A stretch of 64,000 nt of DNA from the NCBI RefSeq assembly GCF_024868665.1, contig NC_079891.1:34059701-34123700 (forward strand), in the 5' to 3' direction. Below are positions 1 to 14,400 of the stretch, one piece after another; positions within the stretch are counted from its first letter, which is position 1, and each line of letters starts with the position of its first letter. The position numbers and the translations under genes are program-made. The stretch comes from Triplophysa rosa. Taxonomy: Eukaryota; Chordata; Actinopteri; Cypriniformes; Nemacheilidae. The notes below the pieces were generated by a model. The model saw only the letters and a list, made by a program, of their open reading frames with translations, did no database searches and was not told where the DNA came from.

Positions 1-2606
1 GGACTACATGTTTTTTTTTTCTTTTTTGGTCCAAAATAACTTAGCGAACCGAAGTACAAATATGAACGCACCCTTACTTTAATGAAGGAAATACTATAAT
101 AGACATTAGTTTATTCATGTGGGTGTGTCATAGTTAATTTAAGTTAACCAAACATTTATTTTGACGGGTTGTCGCAACACCTTTTTACAGGGTGTCCGCG
201 GGGGTCTCAAAAAGTAATAAAGGTTGATCTAGAAATTTTGAGAAAATTAAGGCCCTTAAAAAGTCTTAAATGCCATTTTCCAAGGTATTAAATTTTGTGT
301 ATCATCTTTTCATATTTGTCCAAAGAGGTCATATGCTAAAGTTTGCCTGAATTAAATTTTTGCGTAGGCGAGTAGGGAGGTCCATTCTAATCATATGGCC
401 CTACAGGAGTTTAGTTTCTCACGGTTTGTGACAGAATTCGTCGTCTTGCGATATCATCTACAGTAAGACCTGAAGTCTGAGTAAAGGCCCGATCGCACCA
501 AGAACGATGACTATCAATGACGATAACATTGTTTATTCTAAGCTTGTGCACAGTTTTGCATTTTAAATACGCATGTCCTTTGACTCGATATGAACGTTTT
601 AGCCTTTATCAGATGGAAATTAAAGCACCGAAAGTGACCCCAGAGTTACACTATCTTTCATCAGTATTGCACTATTTTCTTTCATTTAGTTTGATTTTTA
701 AAACTTTATAGTTCTTATTATTGATTGTGTAAAATGCGGTGTATGTTTGAGCACATGGCACGTTATCTGACACTGTTTGGAATGTGGCTTTGTGATGTTG
801 TCTACTTCCACATTTTGAGGTATTCAGTCTTCTACATGTTTGAAAATGTGAATCTGTGTGTACAATACATAGAGTATAGTGAGGTTGTGAACCAGGACAT
901 TTGGTCGCGACTGCGTTGTGCGTTTCTGATTGGATGTTTCTCTGCTAAGCATCTGGAGACCAGTGAAAAAAGATTGAAAAATGAAGCTCATTACCACAAA
1001 GCTGTGTTTATATTTGAACATAAATACATTAAGTCATTTTTCTTTTCGTACAGGAGAGAATGATGATGCGTAGCGGAGAATTTGTAAACCGAGTTGCTTA
1101 AGATTGAGTCTGTCATCAGGTCACGGCTTCATGAATTTCATTAGACTTGCTCCGTGTCTATTTTCTGTTTATGAAAATAAAGGAAAGAGAAAACAAGTCG
1201 ACCTAAATATCACATAGCGACTGAGTAATAATATTTATCCGTATATGCATTTGACATATGCAGAGTGCGTTACAGTTTTTTATCCCTTATTCTGGTTCAA
1301 ACCCATAGCCGTTGCAATGCTATTTGAGCCAGTAACTCAAAGCATTTATACTTCAAGAATATGTGTCTTTCTGTTTTCCCCGTACATTATTTTTGATGAT
1401 GTCATGGTGAAGACCGTCTGCAGAATCAACTTTAGTATCAGCATCAGAGGATGGCCTCCACGGGTCTTCTCTCATCTGCCCTCAAACATCTGTTAAACAC
1501 GCTCATCTCCGAGAGCTTGAATAGACCTCAGGAGTCCCTATAGTGAGCATCTCATCATCGCCGTGTCCTGTTGATTGAGGCCAAGCTAGAGAAAGAAATG
1601 AAAGATTTTGCGTTTGTGATGTTTTGTTGTGAATGGAAACCACACTAAAAAAAATCCTCCATTAGCTTGAGTATTTTTCCAATTCTTCTCTTGACTGAAT
1701 CGGCACGTTTTTGTGGGCTTCCGCTGTAATTGCAGTTTATTAAGCTGTTAAGGCGAAAATAGGTTAATAAAACACAACACTGGAAAACACAAGTAGTTTT
1801 GGCACTAGAAGCATTTGTCAGGACATTTGTGTATCTGTGCTGAAAATCTGTAAATGTGCACACTTACCGTAGGTTTTTATTAATTCACACATGTTATAAT
1901 CGCATTTCTGAAATGACAATATCGGGTTCATATACTAAAATATTCCATAAAATAGCTACCAAATAAGTAATTAAAATGTTTGTTTAAGGCACAATCTAAG
2001 CGTTTACACTTTTAAAAATGATGTAAATCATAAATTTAGTCTTAACATTTAACTGCAATGCTTTCTGTGTCTTCTGTAAATCCTCGAAGTCTACCGAGCA
2101 TTAGACCCATCAGACATGTTTTCTCGTGTTATTTTAAAGCCCATTGGGATGGTTAAATCACTTTATCATCACATTAGTCTCCGTCATGGCGATTGTCATT
2201 GATGTTACAGTGAAAGTGTTATATTTTTTTAACACAGACCTCCAGCTGGCTGCTTGAATTCTCTCATAATTCCTGTTCTGACACGTTTTATGTCGTCCCT
2301 CTGAGCCGCCTGACCTCTGACCCCGCTGAAAGCAGATTTCCTGTAATGCGAAGGAAGAGAGGGTAACCGCCTTCAGCTACGTCTGTCCGTCTTTATCTTC
2401 TGGTATCCTGTTAGGTCTTGGCTTAAACAGAGTAATCTGCTGGTGCGTGCCTTGATTTATAATGAACACGAGTTTGTATTCAGTGATAATTATCGTATAT
2501 TACAGGAAGTTGACGTAACGTCTGACCGTCTCGCAACCTCTGAACATCGACACCTCTGGTGAATGCGAGCAGATTTATTTATTTTAGTAAATATACTGGT
2601 CGTTAC

Positions 2607-2700
2607 TAGGGGTGCGCGACGAGACACTTATCCCACGAGACAAGACAAGACACGAGACTGAGTTCACGAGAACGAGACGAGATTTTTAGACTTTTTCAAA
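2607..2700. repeat. Possible hAT-like element end
   Basis: TAGGGGTGCGCGACGAGACA followed by ACGAGACAAGACAAGACACG resembles one terminus of a hAT-type repeat. No partner end was found, so it is a fragment at best. Confidence 0.3.
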
Positions 2701-3280
2701 ATAAATCCTCAATGATGAAATATATAGTGGGAAAAGTATTTTATTCACCTTAAAAACATAAAATGCAAAAAACTTAGGCATTATAAAATCATCTTGTACT
2801 TTATGAAACAAATTAAACTTATATTTTAATTAATTATATTATGCAGTAATAAACAATATGTGAACACTGCGAAACATTTTGTCACAAACTCAACTGACAG
2901 GCAGTAATTGCACAAAAATGATGCTTTGTTTTCTTAACAGGCGCAGCTTTTAGTAAAGAGCTGTGGTTGTTTTCTCTATACGCTTTTGCATAGTGCTCGT
3001 GTTAGCAGAGGTGGTGATCATATAACACTGTCAAGGGCACTGATCAGGGAGTTGGCAATTTTAAGGGCTGTCTCATTCGCAAAATCCTTCCTGAAACATT
3101 CGTTCCCTAAAAATTCCCACAATGCACTGCAAAAACCAGGGAGCAAAGATGCTCCCTATGTTCCCTTACCGGAAATCACGTGACAAGCATCAATTTAAGT
3201 GGCATTCAAAAGAATAATGGCACAAGCATTTCATAAAAAGAAGCACTAGTTTTGATATGATTGAACAATAGATGTCGTGT

Positions 3281-3645
3281 TTAAAGTCCCAGTGAAATAA
3301 AAAATTACAATGCCTATTTTTTCATGAACTATTGCAGCGTCTATTGTAAATAGTGTATCAATGTGGGTCATTCTCATAATGTGCCCTCATAATCTTTAGT
3401 TAAAATCTGAAAATGCACTTCCGTCCTGTAATGACTATCCATCTTAGATGACGTACTTATGTTAGACGGCTTGGGCGGAGCATTCGTTATCTCCTCCCCT
3501 TTAACTGCCAGTCTGCTGCCAGTTCCGTTATTTTTTATACATCCAATCAAATCGCGGAGAAAGACGAAAGCCACGCTTTCACTCGGAAATGCGTCAAAAT
3601 ACGGAAGTAAAAATTATCGCAACTTGCGGTTCACAGGGACTTTAA
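3281..3645 (+). mobile_element. TTAAAGTCCC-ended MITE, copy 1
   Basis: Begins TTAAAGTCCCAGTGAAATAA and ends CACAGGGACTTTAA. It shares its interior (ATCCAATCAAATCGCGGAGA, AAAGACGAAAGCCACG) with two other copies in the window. No coding function despite short ORFs on both strands. Confidence 0.75.
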
Positions 3646-5498
3646 TACGAAAAATGGGACAGAAATCATTTTGACACCAGTTGATTTAAACGGTCTTTGC
3701 AATCTATATATTTTTATTAATATCATTAATGCGTATTGTTTGTATGCATCATTTGTTTTTATTACCATTATTTGCTTTGATATTTTGTTCTTATGTTTTT
3801 TCATCTTATTGTAAGGTAGTCGTTTAATCCCAAAAACTCTCTAGAAATGTTTAGGCTCTATTCCACCCATCTTTATCTCAAAAAATTGGTTCATTATTGA
3901 GCTACATTCCGGACGTCTGAGTGTCGTCTTGTGAGCAGTAAATACTATTGAAAGAGAAAACAAGTCCATGGTGATGTAGGGAGCAGGTCCAGGAGACGAG
4001 AGATTGTACGGGTGCCTTTCGGACTACCCACAGTGCTGTGCGTCAACTTTAGTGCCAGGCATTCTGGGAATGAGAGTTTAAACTGACCTTTGACCTCTCG
4101 CATGTTTTCTTTTAATTGGTTGGCCGCATTCCAACTGTTGTCCGCAGCTCTCACATCCACCTGCAGGGCCTTGGGGTCCTTCGCTTGATCAATTATGCTT
4201 TATTGCTTAGACCGTTTTAGCACTTTTTATATATCTGTAAATGTGAAAGTTATGAGGAGCTGAATCCCTGGAGTTATATTTGTTTTTCATTTACAAAGCT
4301 CATAGGAAATGAGCCCTCAATATTAAGATTTCTGGTTGTAATTGTGAACGTTTCATAATATGCAAGTGTCTCTTTTTAGTTTGCTTATATTTCAGCTCTA
4401 GTGTTTACTTTGGTTATCTCGTGTTTGGACCATGAGCTGTTTGTGATTATTGAGCACCGATACAGAACAGATTGAATGTGATTCATACAACATATCTGCC
4501 TGATTCACCACAGGTGCATAGTTTCTTACTCTTACTTTCTCGCACAAACAATTTAGCGTAATCCGTTTGTTTGTGTGCACAGAATATTTTATACGATAAA
4601 AACTTGTTTTTCACATGTGATACACGTCACACTCCAACTGCATGATACACATGTTGCTGATGTGATCTGAATAGTTTTTAGTCCAATGCCAAAGAGTTGC
4701 TCGGCTGTTTTGTGAGCTCACCGCCAATTCTCTTCAATATTCTGGTTTCTATCGTCCGATTGCTCAGAGACGTAACGCCATGTCTTCCTAGCAAGCTGCA
4801 TGGATTGATATGGATTGTCTTGTTTTCATGACGGTCTGCCCTGACTGACATCTATAGTGATTATTGTTTACTTGTGCTTATGAGAGACATATGGAATTTG
4901 CTAGATTGCGTTTATATGTTAGTTTTACCTTCTGCTTATGACAAACATAAAAGAGTGGCGTATGTTTTCTCTCTAGTAACCCTCGTGGTTGTGTGTTATG
5001 GACAATGAATGCTCAGGTATCAAATATTCCAAAACGAGTTTTGCAGCAAGTTTAAATCATTTGTGACCGTGGAAAAATAGCGGATAATTGAGAGCAGATT
5101 AGTTTAGATGAACTAACAAACAGTCTACACGAATGTGTGTCATGTCTGGTCTCTCGGGGAGTGAGTGTTGAAGAAATAACTATTTAGATGCTGAAAGATT
5201 CCTCGTGTGTTTGGTTACAGGAGCTACACAATATTTCACATCTTCCGTCCGATTTTTAAAGGTCGTTTATAAAAGGTGACATGTGATTAAAGTTCATCTT
5301 TCGTAATCATTTTTTTTTATTAACCCTATTTATTTTTATAACACACATTTCTGGTTTTATTGTAAACACTGTTTAATGTTGACTTTCATTTCAAGTTATG
5401 TTTTTCTGTTAATTTAGTCTACGCCAGGACATTGTCATTTTACAGATCATTTCAGATCAGATTCAGAAACTCACAAATATATGTTTGTTGTTTTATAG

Positions 5499-5582
5499 GA
5501 GCTTGCTAGCTGTGGCTGGAACAAAAAGGAGAAACATAAATTGGCTCCTAATGTTGTCGCCTTCACACGGAGGTTCAACCAG
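5499..5582 (+). CDS. ralgps1: ralgps1 exon 1 of window (RasGEF domain, N-terminal part)
   Basis: Acceptor TTTTATAG precedes it and donor GTGAGG follows. The 84 nt encode 28 residues beginning ELASCGW and ending TRRFNQ, nearly identical to human RALGPS1. Phase 0 at both ends. It is preceded by more than 5 kb with no recognisable exon. Confidence 0.95.
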
Positions 5583-8500
5583 GTGAGGACGGCCGTCTCT
5601 CTCTCTCGTCTTTCTGTATCTCTGTCTGTCTGTCTGTCTCGCTTTGTCATCTTGATAATGTTGCAATACACATACTGTACTCTGAAAAAAATGATTATTT
5701 TCAGATTAGTTCAGTATCTATATTTTGTCTCAATGAAATGTATCTAAACATCCATAAAAGTATTTATTTAACTGAGAAGCAAAATTGTTAGGTTTATTCT
5801 TTACAGAGTTAGAAGTAATATGTTAATTGGGGTAAAAAAAGCCTTAATAATAATCATTTGAATTATCATGTAAATTTATATTCTTGTAAGATTTAACAAA
5901 TGCTCTGTCTTGCATTATCTCCTATGGTGTAGTTTTGGGGTTTTGTAAGAGTAACAGGCATAATGTGATATAGAGGTTTCTGAAGTCTAGAATGAAATGT
6001 TTTTTTTTTGTCTGACTCTTTGCATCTGTAACATAGTCGATTCATTCACATGTCCCAGTTTTAAGATATAAGCACTATAAATGTCCAGACATTCGATAAT
6101 CCATATTTACATTTATGGAATATGTTAAATTGCTCAAGAAATTTCAGCCAAGAGTATCTGGAAACACCGTGAAAGCACATTTTCATTTGAGCAGAACTGC
6201 ACTCACACAATTGTTCTGTCTTGGCTGCCGATATCTCTTGTTTTATGACATCATTAAGGCCAACATGATGAACTGGCACCCGAGGCTTTGGAAAGACCGG
6301 CCACGTTTGGCCACCCAAGAGCGCGTGTTGCTTTAAACAATGTCTTTGTCATTCCAGTACATGTACTGGGAAGTGGGCAGTTAGGAGGAACCGAGCCCTC
6401 GGCCTTTTCACAACCATGAAGATTTGTTGAAAAGATCTGTTGAAATCATCGTGAAATAGTCGAGTGACGTCGGAGGCGTTAGTGATGCTTTCAAAGCCAA
6501 GAGTATTGTGTTTACAAACATCTGACAGTCAGAATGAAAGCCATGACCCAGACCGGTTGTGACAGGGATAATATCTCAAGTCATGAGTTTATTGACAAAG
6601 ATTTTGAAGAGTAAAAATAATGTTTTTGGACCTAGTTCTTAGGATTTGAGGTTTAATAGGGTAACATTATTGTCGTTGGTGTGGATACTAATAAAGTTAA
6701 CTTTATCATTCATCATTCTTGGCTTTTGAAGAGGAAATAGTTCAATTTAAAAAAATAAAAGCAGAACACACATTTGAACACCCTAGCAACTGTATAGCAG
6801 TACCCCGACAACCACCTATAGTAACTCTCTAGAAACCATTTATTATTATTTTTTAGAAAATGTCAAAATCAACTTCCTTCTGTTGTGTTTTCATAACGGT
6901 AAAACACATGCGGTAAACAATGTCTGTGTTGATTTGTGAAAGGTGAGCGAATCCGCTACACGAAAACATTGTCTGTCGGCATGGCAACCGAGCAGAAACC
7001 GTAGACCTAAACAAAAATGTAGCTCATTGCCAGGTGATTATTTAGAAACGGGAGCTTTACGGGGATGTAGATGAGATCACGCTCTTTCTGGAAGGGGGTC
7101 CCAGGTCTGCGCTTTGGTGAAATCCACTTTACGACCACTTATGAAAAGGAGCCGTCATCTCAGAGCCAAGAAGTTTAAGTTTGCTATAGCAACCAGAGAT
7201 CTAATAAAGTGTAAAGGATTTGATAATGACCTATTGGCTATGACATCATTAGATTGTTAAATACGTTTTTTTTTGACATTTTAACTTTAAACAGAGCTGA
7301 CGTAGTGTGATTTATTTAAAAGCAAATTAAGTAAATGCGTTACAGTTTTATTAAAGGAGCCGCTGTACTGTAGCTTTATGCTTTGTGTTGGCAACCCAAA
7401 GGTCATGGGTTTGATTTCCAGGAAACGCAAAATCAAATGTATGGATTGGTTTCCCAAACGCATAAATGTAATGATTGATGTTTGCAGGTAAATGGCTTTA
7501 GATGGTGCTCTGAAAGTGGTTTCTTTAGGCATTCATACAAAATGTTTCTGTGTCATTGCAAACCTATGACTTCATCTCTTGTGTGGAAATAAGGGAGAAG
7601 TCAGGCTGAACGTCCAAGCAGCTTTTTCTACGCATCGTGTTTCAAAAGACCAAAATGGCTAAATGAAAGAGTCTAATGGGTCTGGAGGACATAAGAGGAT
7701 TTTGAAGACTGCCTTCCTTTTAAGACACAGCTTACGACTCGATTGGTGGATTCAAACAAGCAAAGGAGGTGATGTTTGGAGAGGTTGGCTAAACTTCTAG
7801 GGGTTTCTGAAGCACCATCCTCCTCAGCATCTCTTACGTCATAGTCCAGTTAATGTAATGTCTCCTCTAGCTTTTGTTTTTTTGAAATTGCTCACACATG
7901 CACACATTTATTACAGCGAAATGTCAAAGGTTCCTGCAAATGAGGTCACTTTTTCTTGCCAAACCCCTGATTTCTGTGTCCCCATTTCCATTTACATTGT
8001 AGACAAGTTATCAACAACACAAGTCAAGCGCTGTTTAAGTCAAGCTTCTCGCAGATTTTTACGCTTAATCTTTGTCTTCATGTATTTTTAAGAGTTCCCC
8101 ATCAGACTCTTTCATGTCCTCCGGGCCGATGGAAAACACGTCATTTCTTTGGAAGGTTCAGTCCATATTTTCTTCATTTACAGATATGTTTACTGGCCCT
8201 TGGGGAGCTCTGGGTCCATATTTGCAGGTAGTGAACAATTCGTGTTTATTTAGCCTTTTTTTCTGAGTTAAACCACCAAGGACTAGAACACGACTACTTC
8301 ATTTTGTATGTTGTATTTTTGTTTTTAATGAAGATATAAACAGACGTGCACGTTCACATGATAGGGCAATAAATCAGCAGGGTTTTCTCATATTTTACCT
8401 ACTGGAGATGAAGTGAGATTTTTCAATTATAAGTGGCTTTTGCAAAGGCAGAACACGCTAGCATTATTTTCTGCATCCATTGTAATTTTGTATATAATAG

Positions 8501-11407
8501 TACAAATTTTATTTTTTCAGTCGTTTTTACACTTTAGATTTGCATGCGACACAATGAGAAAAACTTGAGCCAACATAATAATATACTGGATGTCAAACCA
8601 CATTCAACATTTCTCAAAGTTTGGTCAATGTTTACCATAATGTTCATAAACAAAAGCAGTTGTTTAAGTGTTCCACAATCACTTTGCCGACGTGTTTGTT
8701 TTTGTTTGCAATACGCAACTAAAGTTTATTTATGTAAAATGTTTTGGGCTGTCTAAGTGAGTTTTAAAAAAGGAGGACAGACTGCGGTTGACGTCAGCTG
8801 AATAGGAAAGAAAATGCATGTAGAATCGCCTGTTATTACTGAAATTGTATTTTTGTGGGTTTGAGAAATGCTTATGTTAATTTGGCAATTGCATCATTAT
8901 ATACTGTTATGTTTATGTAGGTTTGAAACATTATAATATATTTTATTAAGATAACAATGTCATTGTATTAGTGTTGTTTTCGAGAGACCGTTAATAATTC
9001 ATCGGTTTCACTGAACTCTAGCTAAACCATAATATTTATTTGTTGGATATTAAATAGTTTAGAGCTTTCATTTGTTTTTCTAGTTATACCTTGGGGAGTA
9101 TAATCGAAGCAACTTTTGAGGAAATTTGCGGGGTTTGGTATCTGATTTTCGTGGTCTTGTATTTCCTGAGGGAGAAATTTCTAACCGTTTGCTATACGGT
9201 CACCATCTGTCAAACCTCATTAATCTGTTTTTTCTTTTTATTTGGCATCTACTCAGGTCTGTGTCCCAGCCAGTTGAGGTCCGTGTGCCTGACGTTGTGT
9301 GTTTGCCATTCAATTATAATCAGACCTCAGCGGATCATTTTTCATCCGTTACATAATTCCTCTTCTCAGTCTTCTTGGAGCTAGAGTTATTTCCGGTGTT
9401 TTTATCCTTCTGAAATGGGTTTTCCATGCTGTACGCTTTAAGGCCAGTTTTTCTTTAGTGGAAAGTCATGAGTTTCTTGTGATCTGACCTCCGCCTGTCC
9501 CTGTCTCGCTTTTAATTTAGTCTGCATCTCGTGTTGAGCATTTTCTCTGACATGCACCTTCATCATCCTTGAGTGAAGGAAACAAATTGTTTTACTTACG
9601 ATAAAGTTCATTTAAACTACATTTACATTTCTCAAAGATATAGTGTAGCTTTGTAAAAGTCAACATTACATACACTTTCTTTTCTCTGCACCAAGTGTAC
9701 ACTAATAAGTGTAATGGTGTGAACGGGTTTGATAAATATGATGGTTTGGTGACAGCCGAAAAACTTCTTTACATTTACATATATTTACAATGTTTTTATC
9801 CAAAGGTACTTGGAGCTCTACCAATCGAGCTGCATGACAATACCAATACAAGCTATTTAACGAAACAAAGTGTTGGATTGTAATAATTCCAGAAATGTTT
9901 ACTAAGAAGGTAAATGGTGTCCGTTTTTGTTTCTTTAGGTCAGCTTCTGGTTAGTGCGAGAGATCCTCACCGCTCAGACGCTGAAGATTCGTGCAGAGAT
10001 CCTGAGCCACTTCGTGAAAATCGCAAAGGTTTGTTTAATAACAGCTAATTTAGAAAATGAACGCTTATCTCTGCTAGTTAAAAACATTGTCATTCTCTAA
10101 CCTCGGATAAAAATTCTGTATTGTGATATATGTTAAATGTTGACTGCAGGTCATGAGGTTTCTAAATGGAGCTAAATGTCAATCTGGCTTTTCGCATGTG
10201 TTGCCGAGTTACCGAAACGTTTGTGATGAACTTGTATTGGTCCTGCTGTATCACACAGGAATGATGCTGAGTAATGGTTGTGTTGGTCGATGTGTATATC
10301 TGCTCACTCCATCAGGTTGGAATATATAGAGGAAAGATTATGCGATCCGCTTCGAAACGTGGTGCTGTTAAAATTCCTTGGCACATAAAATGCGGTCAAC
10401 GAAAACGCTTTTATATAACATTGTTTTATACGCATGCAACAATTATCCAAAATTTTCCCTCAAATTTCCATGGCTGTACGAGCGTTTTGAAGTCCAAGCC
10501 AGCGCCAAAATTCAGTTTACAACAAATACTCATTTTTCTCGATTTGATTATTGGAATTAGTTTATTCAATTCACATCTGTATGGTTTGAAAAGCGTTAGT
10601 CTCGCTGTAGAAACCTTACACCGGGGCTTGTTTTTTAGATGCTATTAGTTCTTACAGTATGAAGCTCTAGGACTGATTCCTATTCTCGTACACCTGAAAT
10701 CTTTTTGGGCCGGGCCATTACTCGGCCGCTTTAGTTTCCCCAAACATAACCCATCGCTGTTTAGGTGACGTCAGGAAAGACTCAAAACCACAGCATCAGT
10801 GAAGTAGATTTGCTGATTTCTGCAGCCGTCCCTCTAAAATCTCATGACTGAGTCGCAGAGGAGTGCTCGCTGACAGAACAAACGTTAAATGTGATCCTGC
10901 AAAACCTGCGTTCATTTTATCGGTCATGTGTGCCAGAGGAGAGCGAGGGAGTGCTCGATGCTCAGAGCAGTTTATTCAAGATCTCTTTCTGCTGTGTTGT
11001 GGGAGTAATGATGAAAGCAGATCTGTATCTTTCTGATGGTTTGGATGCTGGCCAGTCAGAGAGAAGGAGAGAGTTGGTAGTGTGACATCATCTAACCTAA
11101 CTAACAGACAGTTCTGGATATCACACGTGCTTTTCCACAAAATAAAACCCTGTTTTGCGATGTGTGAACTTCTGATTACATAACAGTTTTATTGCAAAAC
11201 ATGATAAAACACCAGCAGTCTCTGAAACGCCCATTTTGAGGTTCTGGTTTTTAATAGCAGTTAACCATTAAGCACATTTTTGTTTTGTTTCTTTCTGTAG
11301 AAACTTCTGGAGCTGAATAACCTGCATTCGCTGGTGTCTGTGGTCTCGGCACTGCAGACTGCTCCCATCTTCAGACTGAGCAAGACCTGGGCGGTACGAC
11401 CACCTCT

Positions 11408-11441
<34 letters not shown>

Positions 11442-14400
11442 CACACACACAGGTCCCCACCGGGATATACAAACATGAACACACACACAAACACAGTAAT
11501 TCTTAAAAGAAAACTTGAATCATTTTTATTTCATGTTTATCGATTTTGCCAAAGAGAGTTTGTGTCAGGTGTTTTGTCCCCAAAGTATAGCCGAGTGAAC
11601 CTGTTTTTTCAGCATCACTACACACAGCACAGTCTACATCTGTAGTATAAAAGTGTGTAGCTCATACATCATGAAACTAATGTTTTCCCCACTTCATTTT
11701 TTTTAAACCTTTTTTCGCCTGCTCACTTTGAAATGAGCTTCTAACACGTGTGCCTATTAAAGCGTCTGCCAATTAAAATGAAAAATGAAACTTTAAACAG
11801 TTATACTGTATTTTTTAAATACCTAACTTTGGAGTTAAAAACCAAATCTCATCTTGTATATTTCTGCGCTGCGTATTTTAGGCCAGTGCATTGGCGTTCA
11901 GAATACAGGACCGGTACACACTTAATATAAAGGTGCCTCGTGATGCCATACAAGGATCGTTTTCATCTGTACGGTTCCGTAAAGAACCTTTAAAGGTGGA
12001 TTCACACTGTACGTGGTAGTCGCGATTCTCTAGTTCGCAGGTGGTTTCATTGGCAGAGCCGAGGCGTCCAAAATCCTGCAACTTCCGCGGCCATTTTATA
12101 TTCTTGTGAAGCAGCCACATCGGCTTAAAGAGCATGGCGCTAGCAATGCCAAGGTCATGGGATCGATCGCACATAGTCAGAATCAAATGTATAATAAAAT
12201 GCAATGTTAGTCGCTTTGGATAAAAGCGTCTGCCAAAAGCATAAATGTAAATGTTAAGGTGGCTGCTGTGCGGCAATTCCACTGCTCGCCGCATACCGTG
12301 TGAATGGCCCTTAACATTTTTGTTTCACAAAATGATTTTTTATAAAGTGGAAAAAGATTATGCAGATGGAAATTGTTCTTTCTTTGCCTCACTATAAAGA
12401 TATTTTCTAATTTAATTTGATTTGATTTGTGCTTATTTACTTGATTTATTTATTTTTGTTTTACGCCAAACCAAAGAAAACAACTAATAGGGTGGTGGTG
12501 ATCAGGAGATGTTGCAAGCTGAATTGGAACCTGTTTTATATCTCTTACGTCATGCCTCTAACGTTGAGTGCGTTTGGTCTGAACTGGCAGCAGACAGAAG
12601 CTTTAGAGAGCCTTGTCCAGATGACAATCTAACTGTCAACAGCCGTGTAGTAATGAAGTAATGTTACACGGGTTTATCGGAATAATATCAGATTAGTAAT
12701 ATTCCATGCTGTTCCTTCCTATTAATTATCAGCAACTTGACCCGGGCTAGAAATGTATTTTTCCACTTCATGACTGTCTTCCCAAATCTAGTGATGAGTA
12801 GACAGCTCACTTTTAATACAACATCACAGCATCATAAGGTATTGGACCAGAGCTATTGGCAGCATCTACATTGTTTTTGCAATATCAAGAGAACAAATGC
12901 GTACCTTTTTCTTTTTTTTTTTGCTGTTATATTTACTTGGCTCAGATCAGGGGACACACACACGTGGAAGTTAAATATCATGACAGAAAATTGGGGGCGC
13001 CGGAGGTTTGGCAAAGTTAAGGTGACGTACATGAGACTTATTTACTTTACAGCATAGCGACAAATGCATCATATCTTAAACGGTACAACACAGAATGGTT
13101 ATTTATTAAGTGTTTGTAAGCTCAAGGTTGCTGACCATGTCGATGATGGTTTTATATTAAATCGGAATATATTTGATGTGTTGTGGAACAGCGTTTTGGA
13201 TCAGTGAGAAGAATAGCATGTCCTGTTACCGGTTGCAGACCTTGGTGGAACGTTTATCACTCGTCTTTGTCATATCGCACCTTTTTGGCAGCCAAATGAG
13301 CTTTGCCTTGCAGACAATCTCGGAAGACCGTTTTCTCGAACCATGTTTTGCAACAACTGCCGAAACTTTCTTTATTGAAGAAAAGCTGTTAGCTGCTGTG
13401 TTGATAAGGAAGGTCAGAGAACTAACTGCAGAGAGATGTGTCTTCCTTTAAGATGGTCTCAAGCTTGTTGTAGACCTGTCTTGTGTCGTGATCTATAAAT
13501 GCGACAAACCTAAGGTCAAAAATCTCCAACATCTTTCGAACAAAGCAAACTAGACCAAAATCTCTAGTGGGAATGTCTAATCTTCAGATCTGTATCGCGT
13601 GGATCTGAATACTTGTTGTTCCAATGTCTCTTTTATAAAAGCAAACTCTTAAGTTCGAGCAAACATTACATCATCTATCATTGTAATGGCTTTACTTTGC
13701 TTTAATTACAATAAAGACTTTAATTCATCTCAATGTCTTCTTGCACCTGAAAGCAGTTAGGTTTTCTAGCTGACAGATTTTTAATGCTAGATTGCTCTTT
13801 AGAAGTCATCTGTGCTTTGTTGCATTGAGATGTTACATTCAGATAATTTATGTGACAGCTTTTCCATTGAGCGTGTTGTTGGTCTGTCTGCTTTTATGTG
13901 TGATTATGGATTTAACATCTTTTCCACCACAGTCATTCTTTTCCAGTTAAATGTTATTGTCGAGGATGGGAACAGCCGTTTGTGATGCATGTAATGGCAT
14001 AAATTATTTTATTCTAGACCATTAAAAAGAACGCACGCAAACTCATTCTCCATTTCGTTTAATACCCTTGCCTTTTTACACAACCAAATCCAAATGCTGA
14101 TATTTTACAGTAGCTCTAAACTGGTTTGTCTTAAGGGTGCAGATTTTGGACCACCGAGTGGTAACCCAGCCCATGATGGTGTGTATTGTATACAATAACT
14201 GTATTTACAGTATCTCACAGAAGTGAGGACACCCCTCACATTTTTGTTAATATTTTATTATATCTTTTCATGTGACAACACTGAAGAAATGACACTTTGC
14301 TACAATGTGAAGTAGTGAGTGTACAGCTTGTTTAACAGTGTAAATTGGCTGTCCCCTCAAAATAACTCAACACACAGCCATTATTAATGTCTAAACCGCT

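Larger units (their letters stand above)
1..5498 (+). other. ralgps1 upstream intron (part), no exon recognised
   Basis: AT-rich sequence with scattered short ORFs and no match to the expected N-terminal RALGPS1 peptide (VFDVLKVTPEEFA, VFKAIQPE). It holds a hAT-like end near 2607 and one TTAAAGTCCC element at 3281-3645; otherwise nothing notable was seen. Confidence 0.6.
5583..9938 (+). other. ralgps1 intron
   Basis: Intron between the first two exons seen. It starts with a TC/TCTG microsatellite (5597-5641) and contains a decayed SINE fragment near 7366-7475. No other gene was recognised. Confidence 0.8.

Noticed and set aside
1382..1430. FDDVMVKT peptide resembling the VFDVLKVT segment expected from an upstream ralgps1 exon
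   Set aside because: The neighbouring residues do not match and no acceptor/donor pair fits; chance similarity.
12737..13057. 106-codon ORF and similar intronic ORFs (10274-10648, 11878-12294, 27228-27617, 44912-45319)
   Set aside because: No family motif, no splice context, many overlap repeats; the sizes are expected by chance in 64 kb.
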